Positions 43,338 to 51,718 of a stretch of 64,000 nucleotides of DNA are shown here, one piece after another. The position numbers were made by a program, and so were the translations under genes. Position 1 is the stretch's first letter. Every line of letters begins with the position of its first letter. The notes under the pieces were generated by a model that was not told the origin of the DNA, ran no database searches, and saw nothing but the letters and a program-made list of their open reading frames with translations. Origin of the DNA: Aquirufa lenticrescens (GTDB lineage: Bacteria; Bacteroidota; Bacteroidia; Cytophagales; Spirosomataceae); the NCBI RefSeq assembly GCF_019916085.1, contig NZ_CP049834.1, positions 1,936,501-2,000,500 on the forward strand. Direction: 5' to 3'.

Positions 43338-44765
43338 ATGCAGGGATTATCCTTAAAACAGAATCAACAACAGAACCTTTCGCCACAACAGATACAATAT
43401 ATCAAGTTGTTGCAGATTCCTACGGCTGAATTAGCGGCTAGGATCGAGGAGGAATTAGAGGATAATCCAGCATTAGAGGAAGGTTTAGATCATAATGAGG
43501 AGCAAGAACCCCGCGAAACACTAGATGACCTGGAGCGTGAGGAGATGGAAGTGGGGGATTATCTGCAAGATGAATATGCTGGCTACAAGATGGCCGGAGA
43601 TTCCTATGATCCCAATGAGGAGACGCGCGAACGCCCTTTGGCCACCGAATCAAGCACCCAAGAATATTTATTGAACCAAATCCGTTACGTCGTTCGTACC
43701 GAGCGCGAAGAAGTTCTCGCCCAGCAAATCATCGGTTCCTTAGAAGAGGACGGCTATTTGCGTCGTAATATTGAGAGCATCGTTAACGATCTTGCCTTCA
43801 CGCAAGGCTTTGAGACGGATTACGATGAAGTGGAGCAAGTATTGTTTAAAGTGCAGTCCTTAGATCCGGCCGGTATCGCCGCTCGTTCCTTGCAAGAATG
43901 TCTTTCCTTGCAATTGCACCGAAAAGAGTCAGACGCACCGGCTCATCTAATCGCCATACGTTTAGTGGATGATTTTTTCGAGGAGTTTTCCAAAAAGCAC
44001 TTCAGCATTTTATTGACTAAACTTGCCATCACAGAAGAGGAGCTCAAAAAGGCGATGCAAGTCATCACCCATTTGAATCCCAAACCAGGTGGGGGAGACG
44101 ACGCACCCATCGCCCCGTATTTACAACCGGATTTCATTATCACGAATCAAAACGGCAAGATTGAGATCAAAATCAACGGAAAAAACGCCCCTGAGCTTCG
44201 TGTTTCCCGTGCTTTCCAAGAAATGTTGCAGACCTACGACAAAGGCGACAAGCAGCAAAAAGATATTAAAGAGGCCGTTACGTTTATTAAACACAAATTA
44301 GACTCCGCATCTTGGTTCATTTCAGCCATTCAGCAACGACAAGGCACCTTGATGAAAACCATGGAGAGTATCGTTGCGAAGCAATATGATTTCTTTTTGA
44401 CGGGAGATGAGTCCGTTTTAAAGCCAATGAAGATGAAGGAAATCGCCGCCATGATCGAAATGGATATTTCCACCGTATCTCGGGTGGTCTCGGCGAAGTC
44501 TGTGCAAGCAGATTTTGGCATCTATCCGCTAAAATACTTCTTCTCCGAAGGCATCACCCACGAATCTGGTGAGGATTTCTCTACCCGCGAAGTGAAGAAC
44601 ATCTTGCGCGAGATCATCGAACAAGAACCTAGCTCAGAACCGCATTCAGATGAGGATTTAGAGCAATTATTACTCGAACGCGGCTTCGTCGTGAAGCGCA
44701 GAACCGTGGCTAAATACCGCGATCAACTGGGGATTCCGGTGGCGAGGTTGAGGAAACACCTTTAA
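43338..44765 (+). CDS. rpoN: RNA polymerase sigma-54 factor
   Basis: A 475-residue sigma-54. Region I is Gln- and Leu-rich (LSLKQNQQQNLSPQQIQYIKLLQIP), an acidic region II follows (about residues 45-95), then the core-binding domain and the C-terminal DNA-binding domain with the RpoN box (RRTVAKYRDQLGIP) near the end. It serves enhancer-dependent promoters with activator ATPases. The C-terminus is the usual one (RLRKHL). Its stop codon TAA is the first three bases of a heptamer array. Confidence 0.95.
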   Translation: MQGLSLKQNQQQNLSPQQIQYIKLLQIPTAELAARIEEELEDNPALEEGLDHNEEQEPRETLDDLEREEMEVGDYLQDEYAGYKMAGDSYDPNEETRERPLATESSTQEYLLNQIRYVVRTEREEVLAQQIIGSLEEDGYLRRNIESIVNDLAFTQGFETDYDEVEQVLFKVQSLDPAGIAARSLQECLSLQLHRKESDAPAHLIAIRLVDDFFEEFSKKHFSILLTKLAITEEELKKAMQVITHLNPKPGGGDDAPIAPYLQPDFIITNQNGKIEIKINGKNAPELRVSRAFQEMLQTYDKGDKQQKDIKEAVTFIKHKLDSASWFISAIQQRQGTLMKTMESIVAKQYDFFLTGDESVLKPMKMKEIAAMIEMDISTVSRVVSAKSVQADFGIYPLKYFFSEGITHESGEDFSTREVKNILREIIEQEPSSEPHSDEDLEQLLLERGFVVKRRTVAKYRDQLGIPVARLRKHL

Positions 44766-44826
44766 ATGGTGAATGGTAAATGGTGAATGGTAAATGGGTG
44801 GATATTAAATGGTAAGTGGTGAATAA
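44763..44826. repeat. Heptamer array C, left arm (TAAATGG/TGAATGG)
   Basis: Units in order: TAAATGG, TGAATGG, TAAATGG, TGAATGG, TAAATGG, an 8-nt variant, TAAATGG, TAAGTGG, TGAATAA. The period is exactly 7 bp except for the one variant. The first TAA is the stop codon of rpoN. Each unit holds TAA or TGA, so all three reading frames are closed within three units. Confidence 0.88.
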
Positions 44827-44894
44827 GGGGCGGTTTTTTATCATTGTGTTGATATGAATTGGACCTTAATTTCTCTATTTTTAGTCCAAAAACA

Positions 44895-45257
44895 ATGACC
44901 ACTAATCTTATTCAAACAAAAACCTTTGCATTTTCTTTGCAAATTATTTCGGTTTATAGAATTCTTCAAATTGAAAAGGAATACGTCTTATCTAAGCAAC
45001 TATTGCGGTGTTCAACCGCTGTGGGAGCCATGGTGATGGAGGCTGATCACGCAGAATCGAGGGCAGATTTTAAACACAAAATGAGTGTCGCCCAAAAAGA
45101 AATTAATGAATCAATCTATTGGCTAAAGCTTTTAGAAGCTGCGAATTATCTTTCGGTAAAACAAATATTTTTACCATTGAAAGATGCGAACGATATTTTG
45201 CATATCATTACAAGAATTTTGATAACAGTAAAGCAAAACATAAAACTGAATACCTAG
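44895..45257 (+). CDS. Four-helix-bundle protein (S23 / 23S rRNA intervening-sequence family)
   Basis: A 120-residue basic protein predicted to be four helices: about residues 8-30, 33-55 (EYVLSKQLLRCSTAVGAMVMEA), 60-90 (RADFKHKMSVAQKEINESIYWLKLLEAANYL) and 97-117. The family pattern of a second helix with LxxQxxRxxxxVGxNxxE and a third with DFxxKMxxAxKExxExxYWLxLL is recognisable. Relatives are encoded in intervening sequences of 23S rRNA genes and resemble Avd of diversity-generating retroelements, forming basic pentamers that bind nucleic acid. There is no reverse transcriptase nearby. It lies alone between inverted heptamer arrays. Confidence 0.82.
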   Translation: MTTNLIQTKTFAFSLQIISVYRILQIEKEYVLSKQLLRCSTAVGAMVMEADHAESRADFKHKMSVAQKEINESIYWLKLLEAANYLSVKQIFLPLKDANDILHIITRILITVKQNIKLNT

Positions 45258-45260
45258 CGA

Positions 45261-45306
45261 CCATTCACCATTCACCATTTCCAATTCATTCACCATTTAC
45301 CATGAA
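45261..45306. repeat. Heptamer array C, right arm (CCATTCA/CCATTTA)
   Basis: Units: CCATTCA, CCATTCA, CCATTTC, a 4-nt remnant, TCATTCA, CCATTTA, CCATGAA. These are the reverse complements of the left-arm units. The array begins 4 bp after the stop of the four-helix-bundle gene and its last unit contains the ATG of the enoyl-CoA hydratase gene. Confidence 0.85.
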
Positions 45307-46072
45307 TTTTTTAAAACTCCACCGCAACGGCCCCATCTGGACTTTGACATTACATCGTCCTGAGGTATATAATGCCTTGAATGCAGGTTTAATTCACGAA
45401 ATCAGGGAAGTGGCTGAAGCGGCGCAGATTGATGACGAGGTGCGTGTTTTAGTCATCACGGGAGAGGGAAAAGCCTTTTGTTCAGGTGCAGATTTGAAGT
45501 CCGGTGTAAGTGATCCTAATTTGGGTAATGTGTTGCGTTCCACTTATAACCCTATGATTACGGCATTGCGTGGTTTAAATAAACCCGTTATCGGAGCGAT
45601 TAATGGGGTCGCTGCGGGTGCTGGCTGTAGTTTAGCCTTAGCCTGTGATTATATTGTTGCACACGAGGATGCGTATTTTTCTGAGTTATTTGTCCAAATA
45701 GGTTTAGCCATGGACGCGGGTTCTACCGCCTTTTTAATGCAGTCTGTGGGATACCACCGAGCTTTTGATTTAGCGACTACCGGTAGAAAGATGGGAGCGC
45801 AAGAGGCGAAAGAGATGGGTCTAGTGGCTGAGGTCGTTTCAGGAGCTGATTGGGAAGGGAAGGTGCATGAGGTGGCTTTAGCCTTTTCGAAAAAAGCAAC
45901 CTTAGCGATTTCCTTAATGAAACGTAGTTTACAACGCGCTTATAATCAGGATTTAGCAGCGACGCTAGCCTCTGAAGCGGAAGAACAAACGATTTTGGGG
46001 CACAGCGAAGATTTTGCGGAAGGGGTGACGGCCTTTATGCAGAAAAGGACTCCTCACTTCAAAGGGAAATAA
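45302..46072 (+). CDS. Enoyl-CoA hydratase/isomerase family protein (PaaG-like)
   Basis: A 256-residue crotonase-fold protein. The oxyanion-hole motifs are FCSGADLKSG and INGVAAGAGCSLALACDY. The first catalytic Glu of classic enoyl-CoA hydratase is Ser here (GCSLAL), and the second acid is the Asp of AMDAGST, a pattern nearer to PaaG-type isomerases of phenylacetate breakdown. So it may be an isomerase rather than a hydratase. Its ATG lies in the last heptamer of array C, so its 5' untranslated region is made of repeat. No other phenylacetate genes are near. Confidence 0.85.
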   Translation: MNFLKLHRNGPIWTLTLHRPEVYNALNAGLIHEIREVAEAAQIDDEVRVLVITGEGKAFCSGADLKSGVSDPNLGNVLRSTYNPMITALRGLNKPVIGAINGVAAGAGCSLALACDYIVAHEDAYFSELFVQIGLAMDAGSTAFLMQSVGYHRAFDLATTGRKMGAQEAKEMGLVAEVVSGADWEGKVHEVALAFSKKATLAISLMKRSLQRAYNQDLAATLASEAEEQTILGHSEDFAEGVTAFMQKRTPHFKGK

Positions 46073-46120
46073 TTTTTAGAAAATTTTAGAGGATAGTTTT
46101 TCATTTTGCCAAAGAAATTC

Positions 46121-46128
46121 TACCTTTG
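46121..46128 (+). promoter_or_regulatory. -7 element of tRNA-Arg(ACG)
   Basis: TACCTTTG matches TAnnTTTG exactly and is 18 bp before the mature 5' end of the tRNA. A T-rich stretch around 46097-46101 occupies the -33 position without a clear TTG. Confidence 0.55.
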
Positions 46129-46146
46129 CAATCCCGAAAGGGCAAT

Positions 46147-46220
46147 GGTTGCGTAGCTCAATTGGATAGAGCATCTCACTACGGATGAGAAGGTTTGGGG
46201 TTCGAATCCCTACGCGACCA
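46147..46220 (+). tRNA. tRNA-Arg (anticodon ACG)
   Basis: A full cloverleaf: acceptor GGTTGCG/CGCGACC, D-arm GCTC/GAGC, anticodon stem TCTCA/TGAGA with loop CTACGGA (anticodon ACG, A34 expected to be changed to inosine by TadA), T-arm TGGGG/CCCTA with TTCGAAT, and discriminator A. CCA is not encoded. A strong terminator follows 3 bp later. Confidence 0.95.
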
Positions 46221-46223
46221 CAG

Positions 46224-46257
46224 AAAAAAGACCTGCACGAAAGTGCGGGTCTTTTTT
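46224..46257 (+). terminator. Rho-independent terminator after tRNA-Arg(ACG)
   Basis: AAAAAAGACCTGCAC (46224-46238) pairs with GTGCGGGTCTTTTTT (46243-46257) around a GAAA tetraloop, ending in a T run. It separates the tRNA from the sugar dehydrogenase-like gene. Confidence 0.92.
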
Positions 46258-46294
46258 GTTTTTTCTTCTATATTTAGGCAACCTATTTAAAACC

Positions 46295-47506
46295 ATGAAG
46301 AAAATTCTTACCCTGTGCTTGCTAGCACCCTCCCTTATTTTTGCGCAAGAAATTAAAGTGCCTGCCGGCTTTCACGTGAGTGAAATAGGAAAAAACTTGG
46401 GCTCTACGCGTCATATAGCCGTTTCGAAGCAGGGCAATGTCTATGCTAAATTATCTAAATTAAAAGAAGGAAATGGTATCGTTTTGTTGAAAGACAAGGA
46501 CAAAGATGGGGTGTTTGAGGAACAGACGTTGTTTGGGAATTATACGGGCACCGGCATCGCGATTCATGATGATTATTTATATGCTTCGTCGAATAAGGGC
46601 GTATTTCGCTATCGATTAAATGAAAAGGGTGAGGTAGCTGATTGGAATAAATTCGAGACGATTGTGGATGGCTTACCCGATCATGGTCGCGATAACGCGA
46701 AGTCGTTTACCTTTGATCAGGATCGCAAAAATATCTATGTGACCATTGGATCTTGGAATGACCCCTGCAGAGAGCCGGGGACTGGGAAAGGGATGAATCC
46801 TTGTGCGGTGTTGGATTCGGCGGGGGGAGTTTGGCGTTTTGAGGCGGCTAAACTGAATCAAGGTTTCGCTGATGGAACGCGTTTTGCGACCGGTCTGAAG
46901 AATGCGGTAGGAATTACCTGGAATAATACGACGAAGTCTTTGTTTGCAATGGCGCATGGTCGCGGTCAATTCCACGATTTTTATTCTCAATATTATACGC
47001 CAAAACAAAGCCAGGAACTTCCTTCAGAAGCAATGTATGAATTCAAAAAGGCGGGCGATGATGCGGGTTGGCCATATATTTACTACGATCATTTCCAAAA
47101 GAAGAAGATCGTTGCTCCAGAATATGGTGGGGATGGAAAGAAAACGGGAGGAGAAAAGGCATTAGATCCTGTAGTGGCTTTTCCGGCACACATGGGTCCT
47201 AACGATATCCTATTTTATACAGGAACAAGCTTCCCTGCTCGCTACAAAAACGGCGCCTTTATTGCGTTTCACGGTCAATCAGCAGAATTAAAGAAAGGTT
47301 ATTTCGTTGCTTTTGTGCCGTTCAAAAATCGGAAACCGTCTGGCCCTTGGGAAATATTTGCGGATAATTTTTCTGGACAAGATTTGGCGAAACCCACAGG
47401 TCCCATCGAACACAGACCTTGCGGCTTAGCTCAAGGACCGGATGGTTCCTTGTTTGTGAGTGATGATTTGAATGGAAGTATTTGGCGAATTAGCTATAAG
47501 AAATAA
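46295..47506 (+). CDS. PQQ-type sugar (sorbosone-like) dehydrogenase
   Basis: A 403-residue exported protein with a signal peptide ending near IFAQ. The body is a six-bladed beta-propeller of the soluble glucose/sorbosone dehydrogenase family: IKVPAGFHVSEIGKNLGSTRHIAVSKQGNVYAKL, the repeated DHGRDNAKSFTFDQDRKNIYVTIGS, GLKNAVGITWN, and a final GLAQGPDGSLFVSDDLNGSIWRI. Relatives oxidise aldoses with PQQ, but many Bacteroidota members have no tested activity. The start at 46295 begins at the signal peptide. The stop abuts the stop of the convergent phosphodiesterase gene with no gap. Confidence 0.8.
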   Translation: MKKILTLCLLAPSLIFAQEIKVPAGFHVSEIGKNLGSTRHIAVSKQGNVYAKLSKLKEGNGIVLLKDKDKDGVFEEQTLFGNYTGTGIAIHDDYLYASSNKGVFRYRLNEKGEVADWNKFETIVDGLPDHGRDNAKSFTFDQDRKNIYVTIGSWNDPCREPGTGKGMNPCAVLDSAGGVWRFEAAKLNQGFADGTRFATGLKNAVGITWNNTTKSLFAMAHGRGQFHDFYSQYYTPKQSQELPSEAMYEFKKAGDDAGWPYIYYDHFQKKKIVAPEYGGDGKKTGGEKALDPVVAFPAHMGPNDILFYTGTSFPARYKNGAFIAFHGQSAELKKGYFVAFVPFKNRKPSGPWEIFADNFSGQDLAKPTGPIEHRPCGLAQGPDGSLFVSDDLNGSIWRISYKK

Positions 47507-48751
47507 CTATTTCAGTGCCTTCTGTAAAACCTTTAAGTTCCCATCTATTGCCTTAGGATCATAACTTAATCCGAGGATTTTGGCCACAAAAGGGTAGACG
47601 TTCACATTCTCGAAACCTTCGAGTTGAAGTCCAGATTTGATGGCAGGTCCCCAAGCTTGGAAACTAGCGCGCATTTCGGGTAGGGCGGTGTCAAAACCGT
47701 GTTTACCTTTCGAGGTTTTGCGGGTAGAGAGGTTGAATACTTGTGGGAGTTTGGGTACTAATAATAGATCGCCTAAACGGTTAAAGCGATCATCTGATTT
47801 GCGGTAATGCCAATGCGCAGGTGTCTCATCAAGCTGAAAAGTCGTAAAACGCGTATCCTTTTTCAATTCCTGGTAGGTAGAATCAATTTTCGATGGCTCT
47901 TTGGCATACACATGCAACAAGGCATCGCCCCAAGGTACTTGAAATGCAGGGGTATTTAATGGAGCCGGTTTGCTTATCGTATTCACATTGTCCACTTCTT
48001 TCATCCCGTGATCGGAGACAAAAACGAAGTTAATGGGCAGTCCTAAGGGAGCAAGCGCAGCCTCTAAATCAGCGATAGCTTGGTCGACAAATTGCACAGA
48101 TTTCTTAACACGCGGGTCTTCTGGGCCAAATTCGTGTGCGTCGTGATCGACCTCCGGAAAATAGAACGTGATTAAATGCGGACGCTTATCAGCGGGTAAG
48201 GAAAGCCAATTTTTGACCTGTGCGATACGTGTTTTGATGTCGATGACCTCGTTGTATACGTAATAATAGGAGGGGTAGGTGTCTTGAATATTCGCATCTG
48301 ACGCCACCCAGTAAAAACTTGCGGCCATCATTTGCTGTTTTTCAGCTAGTACCCAAAGCGGTGTTCCCCCGTACCATTTTCCTTCGCCCACCATTTTCTT
48401 GTTGGACATCCGGTACTCTTGGCCAGAGTTTACATCTAGATAAGTATTGTCCACTAAGCCGTGATGCGCTGGGTATAAACCGGTAGCAATGCTATAGTGA
48501 TTTGGGAATGTTAACGACGGGTAAGAGGGTTGCATATAGCTTGCCTTTACGCCGGAGGTTTCTTTCGATTGCAGTAATTTTGCTTCGTATTTATGCGAAA
48601 AATCGGATCGAAATCCATCCGCAGAAATCAGAATAACATAAGGCTTTTCTTGTTGGATCTTAGCGTTAGATCTACCCGCAATGATGTGTTGGGTAGTATC
48701 TTGTGCCCAGCCTGAAAGGCTAAAAAACAATAATAAAGCGAGTATTCTCAT
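47507..48751 (-). CDS. Exported nucleotide pyrophosphatase/phosphodiesterase (ENPP-like)
   Basis: A 414-residue alkaline-phosphatase-superfamily enzyme with a signal peptide ending near GWAQ. The metal and nucleophile motifs are those of ENPP: ISADGFRSD (Asp), PSYPSLTFPNHYSIATGLYPAHHG (Thr nucleophile in LTFPNH), FPEVDHDAHEFGP and VSDHGM. It should cleave phosphodiester or pyrophosphate bonds in nucleotides or lipids in the periplasm. The helicase stop lies directly next to its start, so it is probably co-transcribed with the helicase. Confidence 0.88.
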   Translation of the reverse strand: MRILALLLFFSLSGWAQDTTQHIIAGRSNAKIQQEKPYVILISADGFRSDFSHKYEAKLLQSKETSGVKASYMQPSYPSLTFPNHYSIATGLYPAHHGLVDNTYLDVNSGQEYRMSNKKMVGEGKWYGGTPLWVLAEKQQMMAASFYWVASDANIQDTYPSYYYVYNEVIDIKTRIAQVKNWLSLPADKRPHLITFYFPEVDHDAHEFGPEDPRVKKSVQFVDQAIADLEAALAPLGLPINFVFVSDHGMKEVDNVNTISKPAPLNTPAFQVPWGDALLHVYAKEPSKIDSTYQELKKDTRFTTFQLDETPAHWHYRKSDDRFNRLGDLLLVPKLPQVFNLSTRKTSKGKHGFDTALPEMRASFQAWGPAIKSGLQLEGFENVNVYPFVAKILGLSYDPKAIDGNLKVLQKALK

Positions 48752-50047
48752 TTACTTCTTTTTCCAGAATTTACCACCGGACTTGCCGCCACCCGGTTTT
48801 CCGCCAGATTTGCCCCCGCCCTTATAGCCGCCGAAAGAGCTTTTTTGAGCAGCTGGATTGTATTCAGGGGTCTCCCCAAATTCCTCCGGTACCGCCGCTT
48901 TCGTTACTTCTTTCTCTAATAGATCTTCGATTGTCTTAAACTTACGTTGCTCAGATTCTGTGATGAACGTATATGCCGTTCCTTTCGTCTGTGCACGCGC
49001 GGTACGACCGATGCGGTGGATATAATCCTCGCCGTCATTGGGCACGTCGTAATTAATCACTAATTCGATTTCGTCGATGTCAATACCGCGGCTTAAGATA
49101 TCCGTGGCCACTAAAATCTTCGTCTTCTTATTTCTAAAATCTTGCAATACCTGCTCGCGAACGTCTTGTTCTAAATCCGAGTGAATCTCTTCCACAGAGA
49201 ATCGTGCGCGTTTTAAATCGGCTGTGAGGGATTTGACGTTTTGCTTTTTGGAACAAAAAACAATCACACGAGTATAGTCCTGCAATTTCAGCAGATGCTT
49301 CACCAGCGGACTCTTTTGCTTCTCATAGACCACAAAAGCCTCCTGAACGATTTGCTCTGGGGGTTTCGAAACGGCGATGTTGATCTCGACCGGATTTTGC
49401 AATAGCTTTTGGGCTAAGGTCCGCATCTTAGGCGCAAAGGTCGCGGAGAATAAGAGGTTCTGGCGCTTTTCTGGCAAGAACGAAATGATCTTCATCAAAT
49501 CATCTGAAAATCCCATATCTAACATGCGATCAGCTTCGTCGAGTACTAAATAGCTGCAGTGTTTTAGGTTCACATAGCCCATATTCAAGTGGGCAATCAT
49601 GCGACCTGGGGTACAAACCACGATATCAACGCCACTCGTTAAAGCCGTTTTCTCTGTCGTAAAGGAATTTCCATCCCCTCCACCATAAATGGCTATCGAG
49701 CTCACATTCGTGAAATAGCCTAATCCTTCCATGTTACCGGCGATTTGAATAGCAAGTTCACGGGTAGGAACAATGATCAGCGCATTAATGTGGTCCTCGG
49801 GATGAGGTTCAGTAATTAATTTGTGGATGATGGGCAAAAGGAAGGCAGCTGTTTTGCCGGTTCCGGTTTGGGCTGAGGCTAAAATGTCGCGGCCCGCTAA
49901 AATAGGTTGGATAACTTGGGATTGTACCGGCGTCGCGGTCTTATATCCCATAGAACTGATACCGTCTAAAATTTGTGGGCTAAGCCCGAGTTCTTCAAAT
50001 GTCAAAGTATGTGTGTTTATTTTACCTTCTGATAGGTGGACAATCAA
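48752..50047 (-). CDS. DEAD-box RNA helicase
   Basis: A 431-residue helicase. In order: Q motif (FEELGLSPQILDGISSMGYKTATPVQSQVI), motif I (ASAQTGTGKTAAF), PTRELA, TPGR, motif II (VLDEADRM), motif III (FSATF), then IVFCSKKQ, DILSRGIDID and HRIGRTARA. The tail is Gly/Lys-rich (about 30 residues), as in RhlE-type cold-shock helicases, and likely binds RNA. The start at 50047 overlaps the upstream PorG-like gene by 26 bp; a TTG nearer the Q motif is an alternative start. Confidence 0.93.
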   Translation of the reverse strand: MIVHLSEGKINTHTLTFEELGLSPQILDGISSMGYKTATPVQSQVIQPILAGRDILASAQTGTGKTAAFLLPIIHKLITEPHPEDHINALIIVPTRELAIQIAGNMEGLGYFTNVSSIAIYGGGDGNSFTTEKTALTSGVDIVVCTPGRMIAHLNMGYVNLKHCSYLVLDEADRMLDMGFSDDLMKIISFLPEKRQNLLFSATFAPKMRTLAQKLLQNPVEINIAVSKPPEQIVQEAFVVYEKQKSPLVKHLLKLQDYTRVIVFCSKKQNVKSLTADLKRARFSVEEIHSDLEQDVREQVLQDFRNKKTKILVATDILSRGIDIDEIELVINYDVPNDGEDYIHRIGRTARAQTKGTAYTFITESEQRKFKTIEDLLEKEVTKAAVPEEFGETPEYNPAAQKSSFGGYKGGGKSGGKPGGGKSGGKFWKKK

Positions 50048-50909
50048 TGCTTCGATCTAAATGGAAGATTAACTGAAATTGGGTAACAAAATAGTGATCG
50101 ACTAAGTTCGTCGCGTATTCGGATGGAATTAAGAGTTTAGTGGTAAATTCCGTTTGTGCTGGTTGGTTTTTAGGCGCTGAAAAAAGATTACCTAGTTGCG
50201 TACGTAAGCTAGCCTCAAAGCCAAAATCCATAAAGTCATTCAACCGATACCGGAAACCTACTCCTACTGGAATAGAAAATCCAATCGATGGAATAGTCTC
50301 ATTATAATTACGAATCATATTTGTAGGATAATCGCTAGCGATCACATCCGCATAATTTCTCCAAGAGGCGCCAGGTATACCAGCACCACCTAAAGAATCT
50401 AACTGATAAAGCTCTGGATTCGTAGAAACCAAGGCAATTCCGGCGGATAAATAAGGCGAGAACCGATTACGCTTCATATAATTCTGTTGATTCCCATTTA
50501 ATTCCAAAAGCCCAGAAAGGCCAAACTCCACGATGTCATTTCTAAAGCGGAAACGCAAATCGGGTGTCTTAGGAAGCAGCGCTGAATTGTCAAATGTATA
50601 ATCATTTCCGGCTAAGCGGATGTAATTCAAATTACCCTTGATGCTGAAATTTTTGCTGACGTGGCGGGTTAAATGGCCTCCTACATTGAAACGACTTTGG
50701 TCATTTACTAGGCGATTAAACATACCTAATTCGTCCGTCAAGCTGTAATAATGCGAGCTACCTGCCCCAAAACCAATCGAAGTATGTGGATTAAATGTCG
50801 TTCTTTTGAAACCGGTTCCTCCTTTTTTACCAATTTTCCAAAATTGCGCTTGGGTTGTTGAACTGAAAGCCAACAAGAGGATAAGGAGGATAGAACTTTT
50901 TCGTAGCAT
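50022..50909 (-). CDS. PorG-like outer-membrane beta-barrel protein (DUF6089)
   Basis: A 295-residue exported protein with a signal peptide ending near TTQAQ. The mature part is rich in alternating beta strands (HTSIGFGAGSSHYYS, FSPYLSAGIALV, IGFSIPVGVGFRYRLNDFMDFGFEASLR, VTQFQLIFHL), as in the DUF6089/PorG group associated with T9SS. I chose MLRKSS (50909) as start because it begins the signal peptide. The last 26 bp overlap the helicase gene. The T9SS link is family knowledge; I am only moderately sure of the family. Confidence 0.65.
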   Translation of the reverse strand: MLRKSSILLILLLAFSSTTQAQFWKIGKKGGTGFKRTTFNPHTSIGFGAGSSHYYSLTDELGMFNRLVNDQSRFNVGGHLTRHVSKNFSIKGNLNYIRLAGNDYTFDNSALLPKTPDLRFRFRNDIVEFGLSGLLELNGNQQNYMKRNRFSPYLSAGIALVSTNPELYQLDSLGGAGIPGASWRNYADVIASDYPTNMIRNYNETIPSIGFSIPVGVGFRYRLNDFMDFGFEASLRTQLGNLFSAPKNQPAQTEFTTKLLIPSEYATNLVDHYFVTQFQLIFHLDRSIDCPPIRR

Positions 50910-51058
50910 AGGGTACGGAATTTTTAACGTCAAAAACAAATATACTCATAATTCGATAAACGCTAAGAGCTTGTATTTATTTTGCGTGGCTAATTTGGAA
51001 TATTTCTAACTTGCTTCTGTCGGGAAGCTTCGGTAATTTTAGGTATAATTCTGTAACC

Positions 51059-51718
51059 ATGAAAAAAATCATTCTCCTTTTGTCAGTTGCTGTTTTGGCA
51101 TCCTGTGGATCTAACTCCGAAGTGAGCGCACCCACAGAGAATTTAAATGAAGTTTTGACGTGTATTGATGCCAAAGGCTTAGTCTCCAAATACGGAGCTA
51201 AATCAGTCATTCTGGATACGTCCATCGTTTCCGGGGACGATACGCTGAAAGGAGCAATCATTTTTCCTGGTACGCCTAAGCAAGCGAACGTATTCTTTCA
51301 CGAAGGGAAAATTTCTGACGTAAGCATCCAAGGTGAAAGTTCTGCTTGGAAAACGGTTTCGGGCTTATATCTAGGTTTGCCATTGCAAGATGTAGAGAAA
51401 TTGAATACGAAAAACTTTACGATCTCGGGTTTTGGCTGGGCACATGGTGGCTCTGTCGTTTCTTGGGAGGGAGGTAATTTAGCCGGTGATAGTACCTTAA
51501 CTCATTTGGCTTCGTTCCGGAATAAACGCCAAAATATCTCAGTAGAAGAATTCAATAAAGTGTCTGGGGAAGCAGAGTTTGACGTGCGTCATCCGTCTAT
51601 CCAACAAATGAATCCCGTAGTAGAGCAAATCACGATTTTGAAACCTTACATTCCTTCGAAAGAAGAGGGGAAAGGTATTGCGAAGAAGATTCAATCCAGT
51701 CAAATACCGGTTCGCTAG
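51059..51718 (+). CDS. Lipoprotein of unknown function
   Basis: A 219-residue protein with a lipoprotein signal (MKKIILLLSVAVLASCGS; Cys about residue 17). The mature domain has mixed alpha/beta character (SGLYLGLPLQDVEKLN, ISGFGWAHGGSVVSWEGG) and resembles no family I can name. It is monocistronic; its 3' end overlaps the convergent MazG-like gene by 4 bp. Likely anchored in the inner or outer membrane and facing the periplasm. Confidence 0.72.
   Translation: MKKIILLLSVAVLASCGSNSEVSAPTENLNEVLTCIDAKGLVSKYGAKSVILDTSIVSGDDTLKGAIIFPGTPKQANVFFHEGKISDVSIQGESSAWKTVSGLYLGLPLQDVEKLNTKNFTISGFGWAHGGSVVSWEGGNLAGDSTLTHLASFRNKRQNISVEEFNKVSGEAEFDVRHPSIQQMNPVVEQITILKPYIPSKEEGKGIAKKIQSSQIPVR

Larger units (their letters stand above)
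44763..45306 (+). mobile_element. Putative four-helix-bundle cassette flanked by inverted heptamer arrays
   Basis: A 544-bp unit: left array of TAAATGG/TGAATGG heptamers, a 68-bp upstream region, one 120-codon gene of the four-helix-bundle (S23/IVP) family, and a right array of the inverse heptamers CCATTCA/CCATTTA. The left end supplies the stop codon of rpoN and the right end the ATG of the next gene. No transposase is present. Related proteins occur in intervening sequences inserted in 23S rRNA genes, so mobility of this family is plausible. That this is a moving unit is inference from structure only. Confidence 0.45.

Noticed and set aside
44895-45257. Complete diversity-generating retroelement with an Avd-like protein
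   Set aside because: No reverse transcriptase, template repeat or variable repeat was found in the window; only the protein fold is similar.
45119-45301. N-terminal extension of the enoyl-CoA hydratase-family gene overlapping the four-helix-bundle gene
   Set aside because: The family starts at MNFLKL (45302); the upstream in-frame codons overlap another gene and a repeat array and match nothing.
44763-45306. CRISPR array or tandem-repeat locus
   Set aside because: The repeats are 7 bp with no spacers, and the two arrays are inverted to each other; no cas gene is near.
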